Positions 1-9,464 of a stretch of 64,000 nt of DNA are shown here, piece by piece. Within the stretch, counting starts at the first letter, position 1, and every line of letters starts with the position of its first letter. Made by a program: the position numbers and the translations under genes. Where the stretch lies: assembly GCA_028279185.1 (NCBI GenBank), contig JANQSS010000288.1, positions 1 through 64,000 of the forward strand. Direction: 5' to 3'. The DNA is from Saprospiraceae bacterium. Lineage in GTDB: Bacteria > Bacteroidota > Bacteroidia > Chitinophagales > Saprospiraceae. The notes below the pieces were generated by a model, which did not search any database, was not told the origin of the DNA, and was given only the letters and a program-made list of their open reading frames with translations.

Positions 1-1
1 A

Positions 2-415
2 TCTGCAGCCTACGCGTCACGTCACATTGCCAAGAATATGGTTGCCGCGGGTGTAGCGGATGAAATGCTCGTTCAGGTTTCTTATGCCATTGGTGTAGCT
101 CATCCGATGGGCATTTTTGTTGATACATATGGTTCGGCTAAAATTGATAAATCTGATGCGGAAATAGCCGAGGAAATAAAATCATTATTCGATCTCCGAC
201 CCTATGCAATCGAAACCTCACTTAAATTGAGAAATCCAATTTATGGCGAAACGGCCGCATATGGACATATGGGCAGAAAACCGTCCAAAAAGGTGAAGAC
301 CTTCCTCCGTCCTAATGGGGCCGGGATCGAAGAAAAACAAATCGAGGTTGAATTGTTTACCTGGGAAAATCTGGATCGTGTCGACGATATAAAATCTAGA
401 TTTAATCTTACGTAA
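2..415 (+). CDS. metK: S-adenosylmethionine synthetase, C-terminal part
   Basis: Makes S-adenosylmethionine from methionine and ATP in the cytoplasm. The gene enters from the left edge, so only about the last 137 codons are present. The visible part has the family's C-terminal sequence, including [32 protein letters not shown] and the late [11 protein letters not shown] motif. The frame is open from base 2, so the ATG at 38 is an internal Met rather than the start. A strong terminator hairpin follows 60 bp after the stop. The family assignment is certain; nothing can be said of the promoter or N-terminus. Confidence 0.96.
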   Translation, partial: SAAYASRHIAKNMVAAGVADEMLVQVSYAIGVAHPMGIFVDTYGSAKIDKSDAEIAEEIKSLFDLRPYAIETSLKLRNPIYGETAAYGHMGRKPSKKVKTFLRPNGAGIEEKQIEVELFTWENLDRVDDIKSRFNLT

Positions 416-474
416 GTGTTATTTTTAAAAACGCACATGCAATGCCTTGTACAATTTAATTGCAATATTTTCGA

Positions 475-505
475 ACAGAGAAGTGATAAACACTTCTCTG
501 TTTTT
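475..505 (+). terminator. Rho-independent terminator after metK
   Basis: A perfect 11-bp inverted repeat (acagagaagtg / cacttctctgt, arms 475-485 and 491-501) with a 5-nt loop runs into a T5 tract. It lies between metK and gcvP, so the two genes are probably transcribed separately. Confidence 0.88.
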
Positions 506-522
506 CGTTTAAAAACATTACG

Positions 523-3405
523 ATGGAAAAATTTATAGAGCGTCACACTGGATTGTCGTCAGCAGACCAGTCTGACATGTTGTCCAGCATAGGCGTTGAT
601 TCAGTCTCTGCGCTTATGAGCCAAACAGTTCCGGCTGATATTTTGCGAAATGACGAAATGGACTTACCAGAAGCGTTGTCAGAATTTGAACTATTAAAAT
701 TGCTTAAGTCAATCGGACGGAAAAATACTGTAGCTCGATCGTTTATTGGACAGGGATATTATGGAACGATAACACCACCTCCGATTTTACGTAATATACT
801 GGAAAACCCTGGTTGGTATACACAATACACACCTTATCAAGCTGAGATATCCCAAGGTCGATTAGAAGCACTTTTAAATTTTCAAACGGTTATAACCGAA
901 TTAACCGGATATCCCCTGGCAAATGCATCGCTTCTCGACGAAGGTACGGCGGCAGCCGAAGCCATGCTTATGGCTTACGCAATTAAAAATAAACGTGTCA
1001 AGAATGAAGACGACAAAGCAACTGTTTTTTTAGTAGATGAATTTACGTTTCCACAAACAATCGATGTTTTAAAAAGTCGAGCCTCTTCGATGAATATTGA
1101 AATTGAGTTAGTAGATACTAATGCAATTGAATTTACCGAGAAACATTTTGGCATATTATTCCAATATCCAAATGGACTAGGGTCGATAGAAGACCTATCC
1201 GCCCAAATAGCGCAAGCCAAAAATCGAGAAATAATTACAATAATGGCCGCGGATATATTATCTCTGACCCTAATTACTTCTCCGGCTGAAATGGGAGCTG
1301 ATGTGGCAGTAGGCTCCACGCAGCGACTTGGAATACCAATGGGTGCGGGTGGCCCGCATGCCGCCTATTTTGCATGTGACGAAAAATACAAGCGAATAAT
1401 ACCAGGAAGAATAATTGGGATGTCAAAAGATAGGTTTGGCAATGCCTCGTATCGTATGGCCTTACAAACCCGTGAGCAACATATCAAACGTGAGCGTGCC
1501 ACAAGCAATATATGTACAGCACAAGCATTGTTAGCGGTAATGGCAAGCTTTTACGCTGTTTATCATGGTCCAAATGGTTTAGCACGAATTGCAGAACATA
1601 TACACGCATCGGCCAAAAAGTTGCATCGAAAAATTTTCGATTTAGGATTTCGATCTATTAATAACACCTTCTTCGATACAATAACGATTTCATTAAGTGT
1701 TGAAAATATTACGCAATTAAAAAATGCGGCAGAGTCTTCCTCATTTAATTTTTATTACACGAATAAACATGTATCAATAGCTTGTGATGAAACGACAACA
1801 GAAAAAGAAATTGGAGAAATTGCTGATTTATTTTCGAAATTGACGCAAGAACAATCTAACGGTGCATCCTATAATACCTCCGAAATTGGGATTTTGACCA
1901 GACGAACTTCGGACTTCATGCAGCAACAAGTATTTAATTCTTATCACGATGAAACGTCATTGATGCGATACATGAAAACATTAGAAAATCGTGACTTGTC
2001 GTTAGTACATTCGATGATTCCCTTGGGATCTTGCACAATGAAGTTGAATGCCGCCGTTCAGCTGATGCCGTTATCATGGCCAGAATTTTCCAATATTCAT
2101 CCTTTCGCTCCATCCCATCAACGTAGTGGCTATTTGCAAATCACGGAAGAACTAAGTCAATATTTGTGCACAATTACGGGTTTCACGGCCTGTTCACTCA
2201 TGCCTAATAGCGGCGCTCAAGGCGAATATGCCGGGTTAAAAATAATCGAGGCATATCATCGAAGTCGTGGCGATATACACAGAAATATTGCATTAATTCC
2301 CTCATCGGCTCATGGAACAAACCCGGCAAGTGCCGTCATGGCTGGCATGAAAGTAGTCGTCGTTCCATGCGATGACGAAGGCAATATTATTGTAGATTCC
2401 TTGCGTGCTAAGGCTGAAGAGCACAAAGACAATCTTGCCGCCCTTATGATTACCTACCCCTCAACCCATGGTGTATTTGAAGAGTCTGTAAAAGAAATTA
2501 ACGGCATCATACATGAGTATGGCGGGATGGTTTATCTGGATGGTGCCAATATGAACGCACAAATTGGCTATACCTCACCCGGAACTGTGGATGCAGATGT
2601 TTGTCATTTAAATTTGCATAAAACCTTTGCCATTCCTCATGGCGGTGGTGGACCTGGAATGGGACCAATATGCTGCAATGATAAACTTGCACCTTTTTTA
2701 CCCGGCCATATTTTTGAAGAGACAGGTGGCGAAAAAGCAATTCAAGCCGTGTCGGCAGCACCATATGGCAGCGCCAGTATTTTATTAATTAGTTACGCCT
2801 ACATCCGACTTCTCGGTGTAGCTGGTTTAAAACAATGCACTGAAACCGCAATATTAAACGCTAATTATTTATTGAGTCGGTTGAAAAAACAATATGACAT
2901 ATTATACACTGGGAAAAATGGACGTTGCGCCCACGAATTTATTTTAGATTTAAGACCATTTAAAGGCGCCGGGGTTCAGGCTGAGGATGTTGCAAAACGC
3001 CTTATCGATTATGGCTTTCACGCTCCTACCCTGTCATTTCCTGTTGCAGGCACCTTTATGATAGAACCAACGGAAAGTGAAAGTAAGCATGAGTTAGACC
3101 TGTTTATACAATCCATGATATCTATCCGGCACGAGATCGATGAAATTGCTAAAGGAACATACGATGAAAGCGATAATTTGCTAGTCAATGCACCTCATCC
3201 ATTACACGAAATAACGGCTGATGATTGGACGCACCCATATACGCGATCACAGGCAGCCTATCCAATAGATGTCTTGCATTACCGTCATAAATTCTGGGTA
3301 AATGTTGGTCGCGTTGACAATGCTTATGGCGACAGAAACTTAGTATGTACCTGCCCACCAATTGAACTTTACATGGAGCATGCAGAAATGGAAATAAAAG
3401 CATGA
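523..3405 (+). CDS. gcvP: Glycine dehydrogenase (decarboxylating), glycine cleavage P protein
   Basis: PLP-dependent P protein of the glycine cleavage system; it decarboxylates glycine and passes the aminomethyl group to the lipoyl arm of GcvH. At 960 aa it is the long fused form with both half-domains (N-terminal pseudo-half about 1-440, catalytic half about 450-960). The PLP lysine is Lys700 in LNLHKTFAIPHGGGGPG. The N-terminal FIERHTG is typical. The start at 523 is the first ATG after the metK terminator. The stop overlaps the next gene's ATG by 4 bp (ATGA), implying translational coupling. No glycine riboswitch is visible in the roughly 100-bp leader, and gcvT and gcvH are not nearby. 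Confidence 0.97.
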   Translation: MEKFIERHTGLSSADQSDMLSSIGVDSVSALMSQTVPADILRNDEMDLPEALSEFELLKLLKSIGRKNTVARSFIGQGYYGTITPPPILRNILENPGWYTQYTPYQAEISQGRLEALLNFQTVITELTGYPLANASLLDEGTAAAEAMLMAYAIKNKRVKNEDDKATVFLVDEFTFPQTIDVLKSRASSMNIEIELVDTNAIEFTEKHFGILFQYPNGLGSIEDLSAQIAQAKNREIITIMAADILSLTLITSPAEMGADVAVGSTQRLGIPMGAGGPHAAYFACDEKYKRIIPGRIIGMSKDRFGNASYRMALQTREQHIKRERATSNICTAQALLAVMASFYAVYHGPNGLARIAEHIHASAKKLHRKIFDLGFRSINNTFFDTITISLSVENITQLKNAAESSSFNFYYTNKHVSIACDETTTEKEIGEIADLFSKLTQEQSNGASYNTSEIGILTRRTSDFMQQQVFNSYHDETSLMRYMKTLENRDLSLVHSMIPLGSCTMKLNAAVQLMPLSWPEFSNIHPFAPSHQRSGYLQITEELSQYLCTITGFTACSLMPNSGAQGEYAGLKIIEAYHRSRGDIHRNIALIPSSAHGTNPASAVMAGMKVVVVPCDDEGNIIVDSLRAKAEEHKDNLAALMITYPSTHGVFEESVKEINGIIHEYGGMVYLDGANMNAQIGYTSPGTVDADVCHLNLHKTFAIPHGGGGPGMGPICCNDKLAPFLPGHIFEETGGEKAIQAVSAAPYGSASILLISYAYIRLLGVAGLKQCTETAILNANYLLSRLKKQYDILYTGKNGRCAHEFILDLRPFKGAGVQAEDVAKRLIDYGFHAPTLSFPVAGTFMIEPTESESKHELDLFIQSMISIRHEIDEIAKGTYDESDNLLVNAPHPLHEITADDWTHPYTRSQAAYPIDVLHYRHKFWVNVGRVDNAYGDRNLVCTCPPIELYMEHAEMEIKA

Positions 3406-4367
3406 TCGTCGTTACAGGTGCAGCCGGGTTTGTCGGTAGCGTGATGATTGCTCATCTACTTAAAAATGGGCACGACAAAATCGTGGCTATCGACGATTTT
3501 TCAAGGGTCGATAAGAATCGAAATCTTGAAAATAAAAACGTTCGTCATCTCATTCATCGCGATCAGGGAATAAATTGGATGAAGAACAATTCCAAACTTA
3601 TCAAAGGTATCTTTCATCTAGGAGCGCGTACAGATACAACCGAATTTGACAAAAAAATATTCAATGATTTAAACATTCAATATTCAATTTCAATTTGGAA
3701 AATATGCACAGAATATAATATACCCTTTATCTATGCTTCCAGTGCGGCTACCTATGGAAGTGGGTCATTAGGTTACGACGATGACCATGGAAACATCATT
3801 AACTTGCAACCATTAAACCCTTACGGTGAATCGAAACAGGTTGTCGATGAATATATTATTCGTCAGGTCAACACCCCGTCAAAGTGGTATGGTTTCAAAT
3901 TTTTCAACGTCTATGGTCCGAATGAATATCACAAGGGACGGATGGCATCTGTCGTCTTTCACGCTTTCAATCAAATAAAATCTACGGGGGGAATGAAATT
4001 ATTTCGATCGCATCGGGATGATATCAAGGATGGCTATCAGTCTAGAGATTTTATTTACATCCAGGATGTGGTCGAAGTTTTATACTGGTTTTATCGTCAG
4101 AAACCCGAAAATGGTATTTATAATTTAGGCACAGGCCAAGCCCGCCCGTTTCTTCACCTGACTCAAGCTGTTTTCAAGGCGATGAATATTTCGGAGAAAA
4201 TAAGTTTTATTGACACGCCTGAGGACATTAGAGAAACCTATCAGTATTTTACTGAGGCCAAGATGTCAAAATTAAAGGAAGTTGGCTGTCCGGTTAAGTT
4301 TAAGTCCCTTGAAGATGGTGTGACTGAATATGTCCAATCTTACTTAAAGGATAGGAGTTATTGTTAG
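3402..4367 (+). CDS. hldD: ADP-glyceromanno-heptose 6-epimerase (extended SDR)
   Basis: NAD(P)-dependent sugar-nucleotide epimerase of the HldD/RfaD type, which makes ADP-L-glycero-D-manno-heptose for the LPS inner core. The Rossmann motif VTGAAGFVGS is at the N-terminus, the catalytic Tyr/Lys pair is in YGESK, and HldD-specific segments are present (FHLGARTDTTEFD, FNVYGPNEYHKGRMAS, SRDFIYIQDVV). The 321-aa length is normal for the family. It overlaps gcvP by 4 bp and is probably co-transcribed despite the lack of metabolic linkage. No other heptose genes are in the window. Confidence 0.9.
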   Translation: MIVVTGAAGFVGSVMIAHLLKNGHDKIVAIDDFSRVDKNRNLENKNVRHLIHRDQGINWMKNNSKLIKGIFHLGARTDTTEFDKKIFNDLNIQYSISIWKICTEYNIPFIYASSAATYGSGSLGYDDDHGNIINLQPLNPYGESKQVVDEYIIRQVNTPSKWYGFKFFNVYGPNEYHKGRMASVVFHAFNQIKSTGGMKLFRSHRDDIKDGYQSRDFIYIQDVVEVLYWFYRQKPENGIYNLGTGQARPFLHLTQAVFKAMNISEKISFIDTPEDIRETYQYFTEAKMSKLKEVGCPVKFKSLEDGVTEYVQSYLKDRSYC

Positions 4368-4373
4368 TTTATA

Positions 4374-4799
4374 TCAGCGTTGTTGCATATCAGCGAAATA
4401 AATTAAATTCCACCCGTCTGATAATTTTGCGAATCGGCGTTCCATATAAAACCCGAATGTCTGTGTGTATATAAACTCTGATATCATACCCGGCGCGTGT
4501 ACAACAAACTTACGACTAAACGTGTCATCCTCCTCTTGAAATGCCTTGTGAATCCTCCAGCCATCTCTCGTCCATTTAAAGTCACTCACTTCGAATTCAA
4601 ATTGGCCTGATGATGGTTTTCCCGACAATGGAAAAGTGATACGCTGTAGTTGAAACACTGTATCGGCGTGAAATTTAGCGTAGAATTCATAAAAATCTTT
4701 GGGCACCTCAAGTTTAGGTTCGCCTTCAACTTCCTTTTCTTTTTGAGTAATCTCGCAAGAAAATAACGTGAGCATTACGAATAAATACATATACTTCAT
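4374..4799 (-). CDS. Small lipoprotein, DUF4348-like
   Basis: 141-aa predicted lipoprotein: a short hydrophobic signal ends in a lipobox with Cys at about residue 15 (LTLFSC), followed by a Glu/Lys linker. The globular part has a DFYEFYAKFHADTVFQL stretch and an FPLSG motif that recall DUF4348 proteins of Bacteroidota; that assignment is from memory of the family pattern and is moderate. Its start overlaps the stop of the upstream phosphopantetheinyl transferase gene by 4 bp, so the two form one leftward unit. No function is known. Confidence 0.72.
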   Translation of the reverse strand: MKYMYLFVMLTLFSCEITQKEKEVEGEPKLEVPKDFYEFYAKFHADTVFQLQRITFPLSGKPSSGQFEFEVSDFKWTRDGWRIHKAFQEEDDTFSRKFVVHAPGMISEFIYTQTFGFYMERRFAKLSDGWNLIYFADMQQR

Positions 4800-5446
4800 T
4801 TCGCATCTATTTCAAAACAATATGTGAGTACATAATCCAAAACGCGCTCAGCGAAAATTTCATACGTGATACTCAACTTATTTTTAGACAACGTTCCTAT
4901 TCCAGGTCTTTCAAACAGCAAATCCGCATTAGGAATTGACAAATCGGCTTTATATGTTAATCCCCGTCGTCCATAAGCTTTGTACATTGCTTCTTTCCCT
5001 CCCCACAGCACATGCATGGCTAAGAACGGATCCTTCGAACTTTTCAAATAAGCTTGTTCTTCAGGCGAGCAAAAACGGGGCATAATGCGAGCTATTTTAT
5101 CTACCGGAAACTGAATATCAATACCACAAGGCACGTCGGAAGCCACAACCGCTGCCATATCATTTGAATGACTTATCGATATAAAATGTGTCGATTCCAA
5201 TATATAAGGTTTACCAAATTTATCTTTTAACACAGTCGCTCGTTCCTCCCTTCCAGTAAGGTGGTGTAAAAGATAGCGTACAGCTAACCATTGAATGCGG
5301 CGTCCTTCCCCTTTTATTTTTTGCAAAATATATCGTTCCGATTCTGCCAAATTGAGTCGTTCGAAAAAATATTCTTCATTTTCACTAATTTGCCAAATGC
5401 CCAAGACGCCATTATGGGGAACACATTGTTCAAAAAAAAGGGGCAT
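4796..5446 (-). CDS. 4'-phosphopantetheinyl transferase (Sfp type)
   Basis: Transfers the phosphopantetheine arm of CoA to a serine on carrier proteins, activating fatty-acid or secondary-metabolite carriers. The 216-aa length and both signature motifs fit the Sfp/AcpT superfamily: CGIDIQ (magnesium-binding Asp, after SISHSNDMAA) and WGGKEAMYKAYG (WxxKEAxxK). The N-terminal substrate/CoA region is also present (RRIQWLAVRYLL, KDKFGKPYI). It overlaps the lipoprotein gene by 4 bp and sits 17 bp downstream of dcd. No carrier-protein or PKS/NRPS gene is adjacent, so the likely substrate is a housekeeping ACP. Confidence 0.9.
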   Translation of the reverse strand: MPLFFEQCVPHNGVLGIWQISENEEYFFERLNLAESERYILQKIKGEGRRIQWLAVRYLLHHLTGREERATVLKDKFGKPYILESTHFISISHSNDMAAVVASDVPCGIDIQFPVDKIARIMPRFCSPEEQAYLKSSKDPFLAMHVLWGGKEAMYKAYGRRGLTYKADLSIPNADLLFERPGIGTLSKNKLSITYEIFAERVLDYVLTYCFEIDAK

Positions 5447-5463
5447 AAGTGAAACTATATTGG

Positions 5464-6000
5464 TTAGAATTTATTTTTCCACATCATACTTTCTACGGGC
5501 CGAATAGTTCGATCGTTGTATTTCGCGTTGGCCTTTTTATTGTAATACCGATCAATCTTTCCATGGACTTTAAAATATATTAATTGACCAACGGGCATGC
5601 CGGCATAAATTCGTACGGGATGCACACATGAAATTTCGAGTGTCCAGGTATTGCAAAAACCAACATCACCTTTTCCCGCAGTGGCATGAATATCAATTCC
5701 CAGGCGGCCTACACTGGATTTGCCCTCTAAAAAGGGTACCGCACTGTGGGTTTCGGTGTATTCCTTTGTCACGCCCAGATATAACGTTCCTGGTTTGATG
5801 ACGTAGCCATCTTCCGGAATTACTATTTCCTCGACTCTATTGTGCTTTTTTGCGTCGAGCACATCATCTTTATATACAGCGAGAAATTGACTCAGGTGGA
5901 CATCATATGAATTCGTGCCGAGTTTTTCCCGATTAAAAGGCTCGATAATAATTTCACCTGTTTCGATGCCTTTCAATATCTCCAAATCTGATAAAATCAT
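5464..6000 (-). CDS. dcd: dCTP deaminase
   Basis: Deaminates dCTP to dUTP, the precursor for thymidylate. Family landmarks are the N-terminal MILSDLEILKGIETGEI, LEGKSSVGRLGIDIHATAG with the catalytic-region GFCNTWTLEIS, and the late GMPVGQLIYF. The start is set at 6000 because MILSD matches the family N-terminus and gives the usual 178 aa; the open frame continues to 6105, but those extra 35 codons look unlike Dcd. It is the first gene of a leftward dcd - PPTase - lipoprotein group. Confidence 0.92.
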   Translation of the reverse strand: MILSDLEILKGIETGEIIIEPFNREKLGTNSYDVHLSQFLAVYKDDVLDAKKHNRVEEIVIPEDGYVIKPGTLYLGVTKEYTETHSAVPFLEGKSSVGRLGIDIHATAGKGDVGFCNTWTLEISCVHPVRIYAGMPVGQLIYFKVHGKIDRYYNKKANAKYNDRTIRPVESMMWKNKF

Positions 6001-6201
6001 GCTGCGAATATAGCCATATGTAATGGTGAAAGATGTCGAACATGAAGTTGAAGCGAGATATAGATGGGCCCTGAAAAGATCGGCTATAAAACATCTTATA
6101 AGCATTTGATTTTCTGCTACTTACATAAGATAGTTGTCAAATACCTATAGATACCTGGCTTCTATCCTAAAAATTTAGTGCTTTTTCATACATAAAAACC
6201 C

Positions 6202-6209
6202 TACTTTTG
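6202..6209 (+). promoter_or_regulatory. Bacteroidota-type -7 promoter element of the B12 operon
   Basis: TACTTTTG matches the phylum's -7 consensus TAnnTTTG and lies directly before the cobalamin riboswitch, placing the transcription start near 6215. No clear -33 TTG is seen at the usual distance. The rest of the dcd to riboswitch gap (6001-6201) shows no other feature. Confidence 0.6.
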
Positions 6210-6214
6210 ACGCG

Positions 6215-6360
6215 TGTTCAGTTCAGGGAATTTGGTGAAAATCCAAAACTGTACCCGCAGCTGTAAACCGCGTCAAAGGAGACGTCTAGATCTGTCAAAC
6301 CACTGTTTGGTAACAAATGGGAAGGGGATCAATTGGTAAGTCAGAATACCTGCTGAATAT
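6215..6360 (+). promoter_or_regulatory. Cobalamin (AdoCbl) riboswitch
   Basis: The leader carries the conserved core of the class: GGTGAAAATCC at about 6234-6244, AAACTGTACCCGCAGCTGTAA at about 6246-6266, and a B12 box, AGTCAGAATACCTGC, at about 6339-6353. Cobalamin binding normally shuts off expression of the downstream uptake genes. The box ends about 100 nt before the receptor start at 6454. This fixes vitamin B12 as the likely substrate of the two genes that follow. Confidence 0.93.
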
Positions 6361-6453
6361 ATTTAACAATAAAGTGCTTTCGGGAATAAAGGCATCGTGC
6401 TAACATCTTCGTGGTCTTCTGTTCACGGCGTTTACGATTTCCTATTCCGTACT

Positions 6454-8286
6454 ATGATTCGTTGTTGGTATTATATCATCATTTTAATTAGTCCTGCGTC
6501 CATATGTGCACAAGACAGTGTCGTGTATCTAGGCGGTCCCATCATTATTGATAGTTTTAATATAGATTTTTCGGCACACCAACAGGCATTATTTGTACAA
6601 AACAAGCAGCCGTACACATTTCACGGAGGTTCATTCAGCGATCAATTAATATTTAATGGTGCCGGGCAGGTTCGCAACATTGGGCCGGGAAAAGTAACGA
6701 CGTTATCAAAACACGGCCTACCGACTGAACATACGCGCATATACTGGAACAATATTTCACTAAATAGTCCGCTTTCAGGAATTGCCGACTTCTCACTATT
6801 ACCAAATTTTTTGTTGGCTAATAAAATCAACATTGCAGATCAAGCGAAAAATAATATTCAACTGCATTCTATAAATAAGTCTGGCCCGGCCTTTCATGCA
6901 TTAATAGAATACGGTGCCTTTTCCACTTCAAATATTGGAATAATCAAACAATTGAAATTAAGCAAATCCACTTTACAATTTGGACTGCAGCACATTAGAA
7001 GTGAAAATGATTTTGAATACAAAAATGACATGAATATAACAGTCAGACAGTCCAATAGTGCCTATCGCCAATGGCATGGAAGTCTGGGATTTAAACACAT
7101 ATTTAACAATACGTATAGCCTCAACTTTGATGCCCTGTATAGCATTGTCGATACAGAAATTCCTCCATCACGTTTCCAACGTAATGCCCGCGCGTACCAG
7201 GATAACCAACCTTTTCGGTCTTCCATATCCCTTCGTCGCGACGGACGTAAATCAAAAACAATCCTAATATACGGTACCAATATCGAGTCTTTGAACTACA
7301 TTGATCCCGATATAAATCTTGCGGCCAAACATCAATTCAATAGTCATCAGTTCAACTTGAATTATGAGTTGTTTGTGTCGCAAAAATTAAAATTAGGTAC
7401 TGATATTAATCGTCGGATTGAAAATGTCGAGTCGACAAATTTTTCGCACTCATTAAACCAGTCGGTAACCAAGGCGCTTATGTCAATTCAATATAGTCCA
7501 GCAAAAAGTATTTTGTTGGATGGGAAAACTGGTTATATCAACGGGCGTTCAATAAATGCTCCCTTACAATATGAGGCCAGAGTTCAAGTTGCATGGAATG
7601 AGCGCATACAATTCACAAGTGTTGTGCGCAGTCTTTACAGACTACCTACTTTTAACGAGTTGTACTGGGAACCGGGGGGCAACCAAAATCTCGATCCGGA
7701 ATCAGGCTATTCATTCCATTCCAATGTTTTTATTCGGGGCACGTTCTTACATTTCAACTTAGGGTACGTGCTAAATAAATTAAAGAACAGAATTCTTTGG
7801 CTTCCTAATCAAGTTGGTATTTTTTCTACAATAAATATAGGAACGATCGGAAGTCAGGAAATTCAAATTGGTATCAGCCACAAAATTCAACTGAGAAGTA
7901 GTCGAGTCGAATCGCGTGTCCGATATACGTACCTAGTTCCAAAGTTATTGAGTGAAAACAGTCCCAACTTCGATAATGATATACCTTATCAACCTCGTCA
8001 TCAATTGGCCCACCGGATAAAGTATATAATTCAACGAAATACAAAGTTCTCTTTATTAGGCAAATGGCAATCCGACGTCTATATTGATCCGGCCAACACA
8101 AACCACTTGGAAGGATTATACACTTTACAAGTAAACGTAAGTCATGCTATAGATAAGACCCGATATCGATTCACCCCATTTGTCCAAGTAAACAACATTA
8201 CCAATTCAACTTATTATTTTTCAACTGGATATCCTCAACCACCACGACATTTTCGGTTCGGCATCCAATTTTCAAAATTTAAATAA
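6454..8286 (+). CDS. btuB: TonB-dependent outer-membrane cobalamin receptor (BtuB-like)
   Basis: Predicted outer-membrane beta-barrel that imports cobalamin using TonB energy. The open frame reaches back to a GTG at 6397, but the ATG at 6454 starts a clean Sec signal peptide (about 20 aa ending SICAQ), so it is preferred. A plug domain is seen at about residues 50-120 (TLSKHGLPTEHTRIYWNN, LNSPLSGIADFS), followed by a barrel of about 450 aa with aromatic-rich strands. The barrel contains LYRLPTFNELYW, a common TonB-receptor segment, and it ends in FGIQFSKF. It is short (about 610 aa) and lacks the CarboxypepD-like extension of SusC proteins. Control by the riboswitch supports the B12 role. Confidence 0.88.
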   Translation: MIRCWYYIIILISPASICAQDSVVYLGGPIIIDSFNIDFSAHQQALFVQNKQPYTFHGGSFSDQLIFNGAGQVRNIGPGKVTTLSKHGLPTEHTRIYWNNISLNSPLSGIADFSLLPNFLLANKINIADQAKNNIQLHSINKSGPAFHALIEYGAFSTSNIGIIKQLKLSKSTLQFGLQHIRSENDFEYKNDMNITVRQSNSAYRQWHGSLGFKHIFNNTYSLNFDALYSIVDTEIPPSRFQRNARAYQDNQPFRSSISLRRDGRKSKTILIYGTNIESLNYIDPDINLAAKHQFNSHQFNLNYELFVSQKLKLGTDINRRIENVESTNFSHSLNQSVTKALMSIQYSPAKSILLDGKTGYINGRSINAPLQYEARVQVAWNERIQFTSVVRSLYRLPTFNELYWEPGGNQNLDPESGYSFHSNVFIRGTFLHFNLGYVLNKLKNRILWLPNQVGIFSTINIGTIGSQEIQIGISHKIQLRSSRVESRVRYTYLVPKLLSENSPNFDNDIPYQPRHQLAHRIKYIIQRNTKFSLLGKWQSDVYIDPANTNHLEGLYTLQVNVSHAIDKTRYRFTPFVQVNNITNSTYYFSTGYPQPPRHFRFGIQFSKFK

Positions 8287-8291
8287 CTAAT

Positions 8292-9338
8292 ATGACAACT
8301 CGTTTAAGCGTACTGGTATTCTTTTTTGCATTTTTCATCTTGGCCTGTTCTGATGATGAAGATTGTTGTTCAACCGTAGAAAGTGGTGATGTATTCATTG
8401 TAAGTGAGGGACAGTTCACACAAGGAAACGCAACTTTAGATATTTATAACACCACGTCAGACCTTGTCCAGGTCGGTGCCTTCGCTATAAAAAACAGCCG
8501 CCCTCTCGGTGATATTCTAAACAGTATTACCTTTTTTGATGACCGTGCTTTTCTTATCGTGAATAACTCCCAGCGAATTGAGGTTATCCGTGAAGATGAT
8601 TATTCTTCCATTGCGACGATTACAGAAAATCTAAATTCTCCCAGGTTTGGTGTCATCGTACAAGAAAAATTATATGTAAGCGAGTTGTTTTCACCCCAAG
8701 TACATGTATTTGATGCAAATTCCTATAGTGCGCTTGGAAGTATTACGACCCCCCAACCCGTTGAAGAAATGGTCGTTCATGACAATCTCATCTTCGCTAC
8801 GGCGACCGCATTTTTAGCTCCACTGCATCATGTATATATCATGGATGTAAATGCAATGACAGTTATTGACAGTATAGAAGTGGGTGGAAACCCGAATGCA
8901 ATAGTTAAAGATGCCCAAGATAATATCTGGGTTATGTGCAATGGGTTTGTCATGGATACTACAATTGTAGAGAACCAGGGACTTTATCGGATCAACCCTG
9001 TCAGTCGCACTGTAGAAGGTTCTATGGAATTTGAAAATATGTTCCCCACCTATCCAGGACGACTTGTTCTTGACCCATCTGATGGACGGACATTGTATAT
9101 GGATCGTCCTGGAGGTATTGCCCGAATGGATATACAGGACACTGAAGTGCCCTCCTCCAATTTTATTTCAACATCGAGCGTGTATGGCCTGGGGATTCAT
9201 CCCCAATCAGGCTTCATTTTTGTTGGCGATGCGAATGACTTTGTATCTCCCGGCGCGTTGCGCATATTTGATAAAAATGGAAATCTAGTGTCAGCACATA
9301 CGACAGGAGTGAGTCCGGCACGGTTTTACTTCAGATAG
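8292..9338 (+). CDS. Beta-propeller surface lipoprotein (BtuG-like cobalamin-binding candidate)
   Basis: 348-aa lipoprotein with signal FFAFFILACSDD (lipobox Cys at about residue 19; acidic residues follow, typical of surface-exposed lipoproteins of Bacteroidota). The body is a YncE/DUF5074-type propeller with repeats such as LYVSELFSPQVHVFDANSY and IYTMD/IMDV-like blades. It starts 5 bp after the receptor stop and shares its riboswitch. Known biology: in Bacteroides, BtuG is a surface propeller lipoprotein that binds B12 with high affinity and hands it to BtuB. The same architecture and position make this a BtuG-type partner by inference; sequence identity to BtuG could not be checked. Confidence 0.78.
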   Translation: MTTRLSVLVFFFAFFILACSDDEDCCSTVESGDVFIVSEGQFTQGNATLDIYNTTSDLVQVGAFAIKNSRPLGDILNSITFFDDRAFLIVNNSQRIEVIREDDYSSIATITENLNSPRFGVIVQEKLYVSELFSPQVHVFDANSYSALGSITTPQPVEEMVVHDNLIFATATAFLAPLHHVYIMDVNAMTVIDSIEVGGNPNAIVKDAQDNIWVMCNGFVMDTTIVENQGLYRINPVSRTVEGSMEFENMFPTYPGRLVLDPSDGRTLYMDRPGGIARMDIQDTEVPSSNFISTSSVYGLGIHPQSGFIFVGDANDFVSPGALRIFDKNGNLVSAHTTGVSPARFYFR

Positions 9339-9464
9339 ATATGACACAGCAATGACAAAATCCGGGCTTTTTTAATGTAAATTGAGGGTTTAACTGCGAA
9401 CAGCATGAATTCCAGAACGATCCTCATAAACTTGTCCGAAATTATTTCCCTGACGGCCTCAATT

